64,000 nt of DNA from Litsea cubeba (Eukaryota; Streptophyta; Magnoliopsida; Laurales; Lauraceae). The position numbers and the translations under genes were made by a program. The stretch spans positions 72,137,272-72,201,271 of the forward strand of contig CM022948.1 of the NCBI GenBank assembly GCA_012931725.1. The letters run 5' to 3'. The notes beneath the pieces are model-generated. The model was not told the origin of the DNA, did not search any database, and saw only the letters and a program-made list of their open reading frames with translations. Positions 1 through 12,290 of this stretch are shown here, one piece after another. How positions within the stretch are numbered: the first letter of the stretch is position 1; each line of letters starts with the position of its first letter.

Positions 1-89
1 ATGTGCATATATTAAAAAATTATAAAAATGAATAAAGGGCCCATTTTAGTGATTCGCACCGGGCCTTTGAAAAGTCAGGACCGGCCCTG
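1..89. mobile_element. Partial hAT element, one terminus only
   Basis: The stretch ends in GGACCGGCCCTG at 78-89. Read outward this gives CAGGGCCGG, the same terminal start as the complete hAT element at 4916. The rest of the element lies outside the window, so no target duplication can be tested. hAT elements usually have termini beginning CAG. No coding sequence is visible. Confidence 0.4.
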
Positions 90-207
90 ACTCTCACACT
101 ATTATGAGAATAAGAGGAGATCCATTGGATCTATATCCAATGCCAACCGCTTGAATATGAAGACCTTCCCCTTACTCTCATAGGAGCATTTTATATATAT
201 ATATATA

Positions 208-566
208 TGAAAATATTCAAGTGAGAACTAGTGCTTCCGTGAGAACTATTTGTGGGGCCCACCTAGCAACCAATCTAAACCAATCACAAATAGGAACCCC
301 TTTGATAGTCACCGATCCCAAAGATTGGCACACATCCGAATGGACTGAACCGTTGGATCGATGGTTGAATCTTTTTTTTTAATATGAAGTCATTAAACTT
401 GTGGGCCACTGATGAAGGGGTTAGAGGCATAGGGTTGGGATTAAACTTGATACTTTGGGTGGTCTCACATAGATCTTTCCATCCACCATTGTTTCAATCC
501 TCAAATGTGACGCACAATTGGACCCTATTGAAAGTTCTCATATAGTTTTCACCTGAATAAACTCGA
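208..566. mobile_element. MITE-like element inside a TA-rich site
   Basis: Imperfect terminal inverted repeats are visible: TATTCAAGTGAGAACTA at 214-230 matches the reverse complement of 543-560, and a second block, TGAGAACT, follows on both sides. Both ends abut (TA)n runs (about 194-208 and 566-581), so the exact target duplication cannot be read. The interior (about 350 bp) has no coding potential. TA-flanked insertion would suit a Tc1/Mariner-type MITE, but this is inference. Confidence 0.45.
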
Positions 567-581
567 TATATATATATATAT

Positions 582-3500
582 AAGGAGTCTCCTTCCACAT
601 ATTCTCTTCCTAAGTGGGCCTCTCAACCTTTCATGGGACAAATTGGATAGGATCAAACCCATGCCAATCCCTATCGCTTTGTTTTAAGCTGGCTGAAAAA
701 AGCTTTGTTCTAAAAAAATTCAATCAAAACAAACCATGGTACACTCGGGATGACGAAACAGAGAGAGTGGTGGGCCCTATCCCAACCCACTCCATTTCAC
801 TCTTGTATTTTGTATCCTACACGCCCAAGGCTTTTGTTTTTTTATTGGGGCACGTATATTCCACAGGAACTGCTAATGAGTGCTGTCAACCAATATGACA
901 AACCGCATGTAGTCAATGTTGTTAAAGAGTCATTGAACTGACAATTGACTGCTTGACAAGGTAAGGAACCCAATCAGCAAGAGTTTTGGATACCTGCTAA
1001 CCAAAAGTCTTATAAAGTTGTTGCAAGTACTGAGGAAGATAATCCCCCCTTCATTGATTTGCAAGTCACAAAAGTGGCTCCAGTGATAAATAATCATTGA
1101 ATAACCCTGTTCATCAACAGAGGTAAAGGACAAAATAAAACAAGTAACATGGCCCCTGCAAAGATAACTTTTGACAGGTGTACTCCCGACAGAGAACATT
1201 TTCTCCACCTTGTGGCAGGTGATATGATGGTAAAGTTGTGGAAGGTGATATGATGGGATAAATTATATCTATGGTCTTATGGCTGGGCCGCCAACAAGTC
1301 AAGCCAACTCGACTTGACTTGACGAAATTTGAATGTAATTAAGCTCGATTTCAAGCTCAATTAAGTTAATATTAATCATATAATCATGTGCCTAAGGTAT
1401 ATTTCTACCAAAGAAACACAGCCAATACTAAACACAAACCTTGCCTCAGCTCGTTTTTTTTTTTTTTTTTTATAATTGTAAGCTACATTCAAGCTCTACA
1501 CTTCTACCTGAACACACGTTGTGAGCAGTCTAATTTGAGTTTGAGCATGGCCAAATTCAACTCAATTTGACTCATTTACTCCCTTACCGACAAAGTAGGT
1601 TAACAAATGATCATAATAATTTTAAGCTCTCCTCAAACTCATTTGAATATTGATACAGTTGAAAGAAGCCGAACTTGAGCTGTCTTGGACATGGCTATTT
1701 TACACCTCGATCAACTTATAAAATAAGGCAAAAGATTATTATAATGATAGCTCAAATGCACTACATGGTTTAATCTTTACTAATTTGAAGTGGCAAAATT
1801 TATAGAGTTCATTACCCCATCAATTATAAAACGACTTCGAGTATTAGTTATGTATAATTAATCGGGTCTATAGAATGTTGGTAGTTTGTGGGGTCTAATA
1901 ATTAAGATCATAAATGATCAGCAAGTATTAATTCTTAAACTTTTTCTAATGCCCACTTCTCAAGAGCATATTTGAGAATTTCTTTTACAAAAAAAATCTG
2001 ATCAATTTCTTAAATAATGTATTCCAATTAATTTCACAAATTTTCTAGCACCTCAAGCTAGAATTTAGGGATTTAATCTAAAGGCAAAAGTGAAAAACCT
2101 AAGAAGATAATTCTTAAAATATTACAAATCAATCGGGCGGATAGCATTTTAGATTGCTGTTATAAACTTCTAACATATGAAATTCCTGCCAATTATTTAT
2201 CCAAACAAACACCCTATCGTCTCGGAACTTAATTAGGTTGTTCATAGGACCGGGGCTCCACAAAATTACTCCATATGTGTGAAATTTTTTTTCCAAATAC
2301 AATAAAATGAAAACTGTTTTCCAAAAAACAAGTGTGGGGGATAATAAAATCAATGCCTTCATTATGAGCTGATCCATGAAATTGAGGAGAGAGTCCCACG
2401 TTATGAAAAAAAGATCAAGATGAAAATTCCCGCAGAGAAATTTAAGAGCTTTCACTGGACAGCTATTTTACTGTGCATAGTAAATAGGAGTCGGGACGAT
2501 GTGTTGAAGAGTCGGCAACACGAAGCAGGCCCGCACGTGAGCAATAAATAAGTGCAAATCTGGAACGAGATCATAACCTGGAGCTAAACGACGAAACGTG
2601 ACAGCGTCATGCATGCACTTCACCTTTTCCTTTTCCTTTTTGTGAGTAACGCCCAAATATTCATGCTTTTTAGAAAAGCATCCTCGGCCCTTAACTGCTT
2701 ATTCCGAAAAAAAAAAAAACTCTCTCTCTCTCCGTGTGTCGTACGAAAAAAGGAAAAACTAAAAGAAAAATCTCTGCTTATGATTCATGAAATTTGTGTA
2801 CTTATATCAGTTGTTTAAGAACATGGGCAGTGAGTCTGTTTAGTACAGTCAGTAATCACAAGTAAGTTTGGGTTCAAAACTACACTACTGTATTAAGGTT
2901 TTAGGAAATTTTATCCGACTTTTTCTCCTGGACCTGTAGGAATTATTCTGGCCCAAATGACTGAAAATTCTGCGTTATTAAAAAAAGAAGAAAAAGCAAT
3001 CGCTAGTCAGCACTATATAATTGTGTGGTGATGAATTTACAAATTAAGTAGTAATGTGTTGATTTAGTTAGTCACACATATCTACGTAGATACTTATATG
3101 GAGTGGGTTGCCAGCAACCATGCCATAATCACACCAATAAAAAAAAAGTGATTGTGGGTGAATAAATAAGTGTAATCAAAATTTTCAATACGGTTATGGT
3201 TAACTGGTGTTGGCACTATGTCTCACACACGTGCCCACGATCCTTAGGTCCTCAAGTGATTTTTTTTTTACCCCAACTAAGGGAGCTGGGATTCAAGAGA
3301 AAGCACACTCATGTGGAAAAGGAGCCCACTCACGTAAGTAGGAAGCCCACACGATTGGAAAGGGAGCCTGCACACACGGAAAGAGGAGGCATATACAGTG
3401 TTGGAACTCTGTATAGCTAGGTGGGAACTTTCGCTCCTTACTACTTAAATAAAGAGCCGTTCTCGAAGTCCTCAAGTGATAATAATCCTATTAGACTAGT

Positions 3501-4907
3501 AGACCGACATTGCCCAATAGAGAGAGAAAGCAATAGAGATGTAGAAAGTGTGACTATCTAATCATATCATCCTACTTTACATAAACAAAACATGTCTAAT
3601 TAACACATGAAATATATTTGGGGTTGGTGGTCCACTTATAGAAGTGGGTTCGGTGAATTAATTAATACTAATCAAGAACCAACATCGGGTTTAAACAATG
3701 AATGATTCTATATCTAATACTGTGTTCTATAATTACGTCTGTTTGCAAAAAGTCCTCCTTAGTAATAATTGTTAGTCATCCAAAACAAACTTAATTTAAA
3801 ACAATTCAATGTTTTTATTGTTATTGTCTACTTCAATTCCCTCTAATCACATGACCATTGACAACATATGAGACAAGACCTTTTCTTCTTAATAAATATC
3901 TACCTCTTTTTTATAGGTAGTTTTGGAGGGTTGGCCCCTGCAGCAACATCTCAGATCTGACCCACTGTCATGTACATTTCATAAGGAATTAAAATGCCTT
4001 GTAGCTAAGCTAAGAAAACTGCAACTGGCATTGATCAGATTATTATAAAAAAGAACCTGACATTGATCAGATAATTTCAGCAGCAGGAATGGAGCTAAGA
4101 GAAACTACTTGGATGTAAATGGATGGAAACTTGGATCATTAATACAGTAGTTATTGTTTGAACATAACTAGGAATGGCGTGTGTAGACCGGCAAGGGCAT
4201 ATATGAAAAATGGAGTAGCTGAATAAAGTCGGTGGCATGGGACTCCCTGTGGGAGATGGCACATGGGGATTTGGGACACACAGACAGAACTGTATGCACG
4301 TGAAACTATGCCTGAAATACAACGTATAGGAAAGTAGGAGGATCAACTTGATTTCCATGCCGGAGTTGACCCATTTTAATTAGAGGTTGACATTGGGTTA
4401 GCACTTGTAGGATTGATAAATTATGTTAGTGGGCTACTGGGCTTCCTTTGGTGTCCTTAAGGTTTTGATTCACCAATCTGATAGACAGGATGCTCGAATT
4501 GAGAAATTGTAATTGGACTTCAAACTCTAATTTAACGAATTAATTAAGGATTAAGGTTGACACTTTTAACTTTAAGATTAGATTTTTTCCAACTTTTAAA
4601 TTATGAGTAAAAATGCATATAACTAGATTGCATTTATACACATTACCTGTAGTTATACGCCAACCCAATTCAATGACACCACCCTTCAAAGTGGCTCCTG
4701 TAAAATATAAATGTTGTGGGCAGTGTTTTCCTTAGATGGCCCTTCCAAAAAATATACAATCCGAATCCTTTATTTATTTGTTTGCTTTGCTGGACCCATC
4801 CATATTTGGTTGTGCATGGCTACAGGTGTTTGTAGTCTGGAATGGGCCATGATGGAGCTTGTCAAAGCCTAACCCATTTAGTTATCGGGTCATGTGCTTT
4901 GATTCAG
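582..4907. other. Intergenic DNA, no gene recognised
   Basis: Only short open frames (under 110 codons) without recognisable motifs occur here. Homopolymer T runs are common (for example near 1453-1470). I see no splice-supported gene, RNA gene or complete transposon in this stretch. Confidence 0.6.
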
Positions 4908-4915
4908 ATCCAGCC

Positions 4916-5864
4916 CAGGGCCGGCTGAACCATAAGGCCAAGAAAGCAATTGCTTTAGGCCCCAAAAAATAATGCACAAAAAGAGGCCCCATAATAGCAA
5001 ATGACATCTTTTAAAATTCCAAAATAGAAAACTTGTTAACTGCCATCCCTTTTTTTTCTCCCCAAAATATAAGGCCCATAATAATTTGAAAAGATACGAC
5101 CAAAATTTTCATGGGGCCTTTAAAGTGTCATTTATGCCCATTATATTTCCAAATCTGCACCTTATATTTCAATGGCTAGGAGTTCAATTGATTTTAGCAC
5201 ACCATTATATTTTTAGCAATCCATGTGTATCAAATATCAGCCATACATTTAGTAATGAACTTATTTCACAAGCGTTTCTCATTATTTTTGTGCATCCTAT
5301 TTTAATAGGGGCCCATTCAGATTTGATCCATGATGTGGTTGTAATAAATCTATAGCTTGGGATTTCAACCCTGATAATAGATCTTAAAATTCAAAAAGTC
5401 TACTTGGCCTGATGTCAGGCTCAGGCCACTCATCGGGCCTGACATCAGGCCATATAGCAGGGCTCCTTAAAATTTAAGATAAACAATGGGCCCCCACCGA
5501 AATTTATTCACTTGCCCACAGTGCAAATGAGTAACTGGAACATCCAATAAGTGGGACACACCTCTGAAGTCCATCTTGGATGGTCCTGACTCATGTTGCG
5601 CGGGTGGGGGGTTTGAGCCAAATAAGTAGTCAGATTTTGTGACCCAAAATTTCCATGTGAGTTTTGGGATGGGCCCAAAATTCTCATGTGGGTTTTGGAG
5701 GTGGCTTAAGATAGGTTAGCAAAACTTGAATATAAAAACTTAATTAGTAATTTCGCATCATAAAAAAGCAAGAAAAATAAAATTTTTATAATAATATTAA
5801 AACATAGAAAATGACTAATTTATGATCGTCGCTTTAGGCCTCGAATTGTCTCGAGCCAGCCCTG
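4916..5864. mobile_element. Non-autonomous hAT element with perfect 8-bp target duplication
   Basis: The element begins CAGGGCCGGCT and ends AGCCAGCCCTG, giving imperfect terminal inverted repeats of the CAGGG class. It is flanked on both sides by the same 8 bp, ATCCAGCC (4908-4915 and 5865-5872), which is the target duplication length of hAT transposons. It is 949 bp long and holds no transposase-like frame; the 89-codon frame near 5086-5355 has no recognisable motif. A GC-rich hairpin sits inside at 5406-5451. Confidence 0.85.
5406..5451. repeat. 15-bp perfect inverted repeat (hairpin) inside the hAT element
   Basis: GGCCTGATGTCAGGC at 5406-5420 is the exact reverse complement of 5437-5451, with a 16-nt loop. 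The arms themselves contain the partial palindrome GCCTGA/TCAGGC. The role is unknown; it may simply be internal structure of the transposon. Confidence 0.75.
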
Positions 5865-6641
5865 ATCCAGCCCATGGGCCTAAAAGATCAGCTCATTTGT
5901 AAAATATACACACTTCACCATGTTGGATAGATAAGGCAGGGCTGCACATTTGAGCATGTATATCTAAGCCTAGGCTCAAACTCATCTAGCTATCTTCCTG
6001 ATATAACAAGTTCTCTTTGTTACAATTAAAGTTTCAAAAGCTGGTGCAAGCAAAATGAAAATCTCATTCATACACTAAAAAAAAAAACTCTCTGATTTAC
6101 GTACTATTGTTAAATGAAATATAATGAAGTAAAACTGATAGAGCCTCAAGTGGCAGGGCTGTGGGCCTGTGGCACAAAATAGATTAGGGATATTTGGTCA
6201 GAGGTCCTTCAACTTTGATTTTTATTGCAAACGGTCCACATTCTTTTTTCGTTGAGCCAAAGGTCATTTTTAAGTTTTAAATGGTTAAAAAAGCCCATAG
6301 TGCCCCTCTTAATACACTCTGTGCGGTATATGAAAAAGAAAAACTGATTTAGTTAAGAGTTTTATTTAGAGAAAAAAAAGGGAGAAAACCCGTTAATTTC
6401 GCCAAGATTATTTGACTGCACAAATCAAGGATTACGACAAATAAGAGAAAGAAAAGGGAAAAAACTAATTCAATGAAGGAGAAATCATCCAGAAAATCTG
6501 CACATGAAATTGGCCAAAACTCATATAAATTTATCTGAGGAGGGGAAATCATCTAGAAAATGTGCACATGGGATTGGGTAAAACTTAGATAATTTTTTTT
6601 CAAACTCGGATAAATTTGTTCGAAACTCATAAACATTGTTC

Positions 6642-6669
6642 AAAACTCAGATAAATTTATCTGAGTTTT
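6642..6669. repeat. 28-bp perfect palindrome in a tandem AT-rich repeat
   Basis: The 28 bases read the same on both strands, centred on ATAAATTTAT (6651-6660) with arms AAAACTCAG and CTGAGTTTT. Diverged copies of the half-sites (ACTCAGATAAATTTATC-like) recur from about 6600 to 6780, and a diverged ~64-bp duplication lies just upstream (about 6477-6580). Confidence 0.7.
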
Positions 6670-9600
6670 TCCACAAGCTCAAATAAATTTATCTGAGTTT
6701 GAAACAAAATCTTTTGAAAAAAAACTAAGATAAACTTATATATCTTTTCGAAAAAAACTAAGAAAAACCTATATATCTTTTCGAATAAACACACACAAAA
6801 AAAAAAAAAAAAAAACAAAGAAATGATATAAACTAGCAACGTGAGGAAGAAAACTATAGAAGATCACAAAAGCTCTCGCGCATGACTAGAATGAAACCAT
6901 TAAAAGGAGTCAATATTGATCTTGTGTGGGGCAAAGATCACTTTAATACTTCTGATATGTCTTTGTGCAATTCTTCTCATATGTCTTGTGGGGCAACGAT
7001 CACATAAATTCTCATGCACAGAAACTCCTCAACAATGAGGTGGGGCAAAGATCGGTTGGAAAGAAATAGGCTGATGATCAGATCTTGGGAGATGGTTATC
7101 TGATGATTGGGAAGAAAATCAATGATAGCTTTTGTAAGTAGTGCTTCTGCAACAAATCGTACATTGGTGTAGGAGGTTTGGAATCGTTCCCTCCCATTTG
7201 AATTTTGAAACTTGATATATTTCATCTCATTTGAATTTCAAAGTTGATCCAAAACTAGAAAATAAAATCCATTAAACAGCTTGATGCGTTTAAAGGTAAA
7301 TCAGCCATTAAATATCATGTTAAGGAGCTTAAAATTATAGATTAAATGCGTGACATGATTTCAAATAGTTAGAAAGGAAAATCAGTCATGTAAATATATA
7401 ATTTGACATTCTTAGGGACCTTTGCATGTAATAAATCTAGGCGCATGGGCCAGAAGGTTTAACCGAAAATCCCGTAGATTAGAGTCGTTGAAGGACAATA
7501 TTTAAATACTTTGGCTAATTTATCCAATAGATTATTCATGATAGAGGTGCTGAAAGTTCAAAGTCATAGCATTAAAAATGGCAAGAAAAATTAAGAGGAA
7601 AGAGACAGCACATCAGGAGTAGAGGGGGGTGTGGGGGATGCATGTGAAGTGTGCTGGAATGTATTTAGCAAAGCAATCATGGGATTAGAAAAATGAGAAT
7701 ATAATAATTCCCAAGTAGGAAAAGCAACCGATCTTCCAGTCTGGAATTCTTGTACAGAATATACGGAGCATTTGCTCTTCTGTCTCCAACCCTGTGGCCA
7801 GTGATGTGACCTGATGCCATAGCCTAAATAGGCCATAGGTCTAAAGTCTAAACCAGTAAAACCCGAGTCAACAAAATCTCCAACTCATTTCTCCTGCTTC
7901 TCTCAATATCTACAACGACCAAATGTACAAGTCTCTGTACCCCAATTAAAAATAAAAAGTGATATAATTGGATGTTCTCAGCATTGGATGCTCTTTGTGC
8001 TGGTTGAAATGAAAAGCTGCTTGGTCTCTTATTAAATGATCCAGCAGCTGTTAGGATTAGGGAGAAAAAAAGCTACTTAAAAACTCAGTTTCTTTCATGA
8101 TTGCTACAGACTGTTACAAGAGAGATAATAAGGTCTCATTATAGAGAGAATTATTCTCATAATATTGTTCTTAACTTATGATTTAAGGATCTCAAAATTG
8201 AATTATTCTATCAACTGTGCATGTTTGATGAATATAAACAGATGAGTATCCACTCATGGGAAGGTCTTTTTTGGAATTGGATTGACCCCTAAGGGCTGGT
8301 GGTTTGTATAAAACTTATGGAAATTAAATAAATAAGAATTCATAGTATAATGAGTTTCACAAAAAACTATTAAAGAAGTATGGGCTAAATAATGTGATGT
8401 GAGAGGTAGATGATATAAGGTAGAGATATAGATGAGACCACGACTTTTTAAGTATTGATTAACCTAGATGATGGTTTGGGTATTCATTTTTTTATCTTAT
8501 ATTGATTTCATCTACCATAAAAAAAAAAAGAGATTACATCTACATTAAAAGGGAGGTCATTTCATGATTATTTTTTGCTATTCATCTTTGGATAGAAATT
8601 ACAATTCTAACTGCATGAAACAAACACGCCATAAATGAGCTGCATTTATTAGACGAAGGACTGAAGGAGGGAACACAAAAGTGTAATTTAGACTCGACTT
8701 AATTTTTCCCAAGTAGGAAAAAACACTGGATTTAGTTGTATCAAGTGTAAAGAAGAATGCTTTGGGAGAAATTATGGAAATGTAAAGATTATTGGGATTA
8801 GGATATATTCAGGTCTTAATGACGATTTTTGAAACAATTGAAATATATATGTGCGCGTGCATACAACACCTTTTGGAAAACAAGAAGAACTACCTTATAC
8901 AAAAAGTTAAGTGTGTAGGTTGGCACCCATCACAAAAGGTTTAAAGGATTAAGATAATATTATATAACAAACATGATTAGAATTCAAGTGGCTCTCTCTC
9001 TCTCATCCCTTTAACTTTGTATATCTATTGAAATTCTAAACTCATATCACTTTGGATTGTACATATGACTAACAATAAAATACATTATAATAATGCATCT
9101 TCAGCCTCCTCACACTTATGTTAAAGGACAATTAACGAGGAACTTGGCATGACCTCTCTATTTCAATGGCCTCATATTCAATCAACAATGCCCCTATCAG
9201 TCTTCTTGCTCGCACTTGTGTTACTTTAAATGTATCCAACATTCTTCAGATCAAATTGCACACAACAATTATCTCTTGTGGTGATTTATTTTCCTATTTG
9301 ATTCTTCATGGCTATGGGTCCTTTGGACTTGTTTTCGCAACAAGATGATTTTGGATTCTCTCATTTTGGTTTTCACAGTACAAAGGAATTTCATAATCTT
9401 ATCCTACTCATAAGAAATTGGAATCCTCTCCATGAAAAAATCTGTTGGACCAAACAAGAAAATAGTAAAATAAGAACAATTTACTTCTCTACGACACAAT
9501 CTTTTTTATTGCACAAATAACCCGTGAGGCTGTGGATGGTCATCCATTTACCCTCCACACCCCTTTCCAAGTTAGATGGCACAAAATCATCTATCATGAT

Positions 9601-10558
9601 CTCCCCAGCTATAGCGCGGTTGGTCAGAGACACCAAACGTAGGGATGCTATTGTTTGGGTCAGCCCTAGCCTGACCTGGGCCCAGTTTGCTTTGGGTGTG
9701 GTTGGACCTTATGTTTTAGTATTTGGGCTCTGCCTGGAGCAAAAGTTTGTGCCCGTTTAACTTTTGGGCTGGGTTTGGATTAAGTGAAAAAAAGCCAGAA
9801 GCCCAATCCAAAACACACACACACACACTCCAAGACATTGGCTCGCCAACCCCTGTTTGGAGCTGCTGATCTAAATGGGCTCCCTCCAGATAGGGGATGG
9901 GATCGTAGGTGGGCCGCACTAGACCCTCGCTCACAATTAGTCACCCAAATGGCTCGTTCAGGGGAATATTCCCCACTCTTCAACATAAATGCTCAAATGT
10001 AGTCCATTGCACAGAGACTTATCAAAAAATTGGATTCTGGTTCCCACTTCTCCAAAACTACCCGACTCTAATTGTAATCCATAACCATATCCATTGTATG
10101 ATCGTGGCTTTTACATTAGAAGTGTTCAAATGTCTAAAAAAAGCCAGTGGGCTTTTGAGCCCCTAAAACTAAGGGCTAGGGTCATCTTATTCCAGGCCTT
10201 GCGGCCCCAAACAATAGTCTTTGCAAGTGTATGGCCCAAGACATTGTGTCCACATGTGGGCCAAAAGGAATACATTTTGGTGGTTTAAATCCAAACTACA
10301 TGTGTCATCTATTTTCAGTAGTGATTACTACTGTCCTTTCTTTGGGTCTGGTTCGAGCCTGGTCTTAATGTAAAAGGCTGTAACTGAAGCAGATGCCGGG
10401 TCGAGCTTGGATCTTCTCATGTGTACAAGACTCGGACCAACAGGATGTAAAGTATCCATTAAATTCAGCAACCAAACTTAAATGAGACACATTTAACTCA
10501 TTAGGTGGGCCGAAATTGCCTTCAAAAAGAATAATCTACACACACTGCCTGTGGCTCA

Positions 10559-10696
10559 GATGATGAATGGACCAGACCATCGGGATTTGTGAGCTGAATG
10601 ACCCTTCGAGAGATGGAAAAGTTGAGCAGTCTACCGAACACTTCCCAAAGGATCCATTCGGCTAACATATCATAGTGGTCTGGTCCATTCATCATC
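10559..10696. repeat. Perfect 21-bp inverted repeat with a 96-nt spacer
   Basis: Positions 10559-10579 are the exact reverse complement of 10676-10696 (arm core TGAATGGACCAGACCA). Pairing does not clearly extend beyond 21 bp on either side. It could be a small fold-back element or a hairpin transcript. Pre-miRNAs normally show imperfect pairing extending beyond the duplex, so a microRNA is not established. Confidence 0.6.
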
Positions 10697-11841
10697 GTCG
10701 GGCCAGATATGCATGTATGGATCGTTCTGTTTCAAATTGGGTCCTATGTATTGAATCAGGTCCGGAATCACCGAAAAGCATAATGTTCGGATAGAATCTG
10801 GGGTCTGAATTAAGAAGTGGGGTTGATGTGAGTGTGTTCAGATCAATAGATATGGGCCTCATATAGACCTTTGAATATACGAGTAGGTTCAGATCAATGG
10901 ACCTCAAAGTAGACCCATTGAGCATAAAAGTAGGCTCTCAAAACAGAAAGAAGTTATGAGCTCTAGAGACTCTTCAAAACACCCCTCGGTCAATTCACTA
11001 ATTCAGTCCATTCCAGATGCGGATCCTCTTGTAGGAACATATATGGATCTCAATCCAAACTTACAAAAACGGCTATGGGTCAAATTTAATAACTTGATTC
11101 ATCATAGATTTTGAGTAATTTGTGAAAAACCATGAATCATTGAATGTATACTGTACCTGAAGTGAATTTCACGTCCGTATCACTCAATGGGCCTCCCATA
11201 AGTCAATGGGCCCATGAACATCTCCTTACTGTCGAGGCTGGATTCAGGACACAAAGCCCAAGCGTGGTTCTGGGGCTAGCTGATACAGAACCCTATGCTT
11301 GATCTGTTTGTACGATAAATGGGCAGGGCTGAGCCCACCCGTTTGAAGTCCATTATTACATTTTGACCAAATCTGGGTCCAAACCACAAAAATATTCAAT
11401 AAAAGCATAAGAAAAATTAACATTTTTCTATACGATGTAGTCATGTAGGCAGGTTGTTTGTTAATATCATTTAATTAAAGCACCTAAATACGAATGGGCC
11501 TAATAAGAACCCAACAAGCTAAAAATCCAACCAGGATCTAGTATGTTAAGAATTTTGGAACCAAAAAAATGTATCCGGGTTTGATCTATCGGTCCCAAAT
11601 ACTGTCCAGGCCTGCCCAAATAGACACAGATTCAGGCCCATCGACAGCCTTAATGAATAGCGTATCAGAAGTATATGTATAATTCACATAGGACCAGCAA
11701 AAAATGGTGGTCCAATCCAATTGTTTTGACTAAAGGGCCATCACTACGTTTCTATTGAGACAATCAGATGCGTTGATCAAATAATAATCATATGATTATG
11801 ACGAAGGATGACTACAAATTGCAAATTTGGAATTCTATTGG

Positions 11842-12282
11842 TAGGGGTGATCAACCGGATTTTCGGTCCGGCCTAAAATGAAGGACCGGACCGGTCCAAA
11901 CCGGTCCGGTTGGACCACTTAAAGTAGTCTGGACCGGTTTCCATTTTTTTTTTCACTTTTTTTTGTTTTGTTTTGTTTTTTTTTCATTTTCACCTCACAT
12001 CTAAAAAGTGGGCAAATATCAAATGAATGAATGATGGGTTTTACAAATGGGTGTTGGGTTTTACAAATGGGTGTTGGGCTCATGCCTCATGGGCTAATCT
12101 ATATATATAAAAAAATTTATTATTTTAAAAAATGCGGTCCGGTCCGGTCCAGACCGGACCACAAAAGGTCCGGACCGGACCGGACCTGAATAACTGGTCC
12201 GGTCCGGTCCGGACCGGATTTGGACCGCTAAGACCGCAAATCCGGTCCGGTCCGGTCTGCGGTCCAATTCTGTACAGCCCTA
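11842..12282. mobile_element. Non-autonomous hAT-like element rich in GGTCCGG repeats
   Basis: The element starts TAGGGGTGATC and ends GTACAGCCCTA (termini related as TAGGGNTG). It is flanked by the identical 8 bp TCTATTGG (11834-11841 and 12283-12290). Both subterminal zones are packed with GGTCCGG/CCGGACC motifs (11865-11940 and 12132-12265) that would bring the two ends together as a long imperfect inverted repeat. Such clustered subterminal motifs are typical binding sites for hAT transposases. Two copies of a 23-bp unit (GGGTTTTACAAATGGGTGTT core) lie at about 12036-12080. No transposase is encoded. Confidence 0.82.
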
Positions 12283-12290
12283 TCTATTGG

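Larger units (their letters stand above)
5873..11833. other. Intergenic DNA, no gene recognised
   Basis: No coding region with motifs or a consistent exon chain is visible. The stretch holds AT-rich diverged repeats around 6480-6790, a perfect palindrome at 6642-6669 and a long-loop inverted repeat at 10559-10696. An A-rich run lies near 6793-6814. Short open frames here have no recognisable domains. Confidence 0.6.

Noticed and set aside
6190..7560. Transposon bounded by GTCCTTCAAC near 6207 and GTTGAAGGAC near 7487
   Set aside because: Only about 10 bp match well, neighbouring bases diverge and no target duplication was found.
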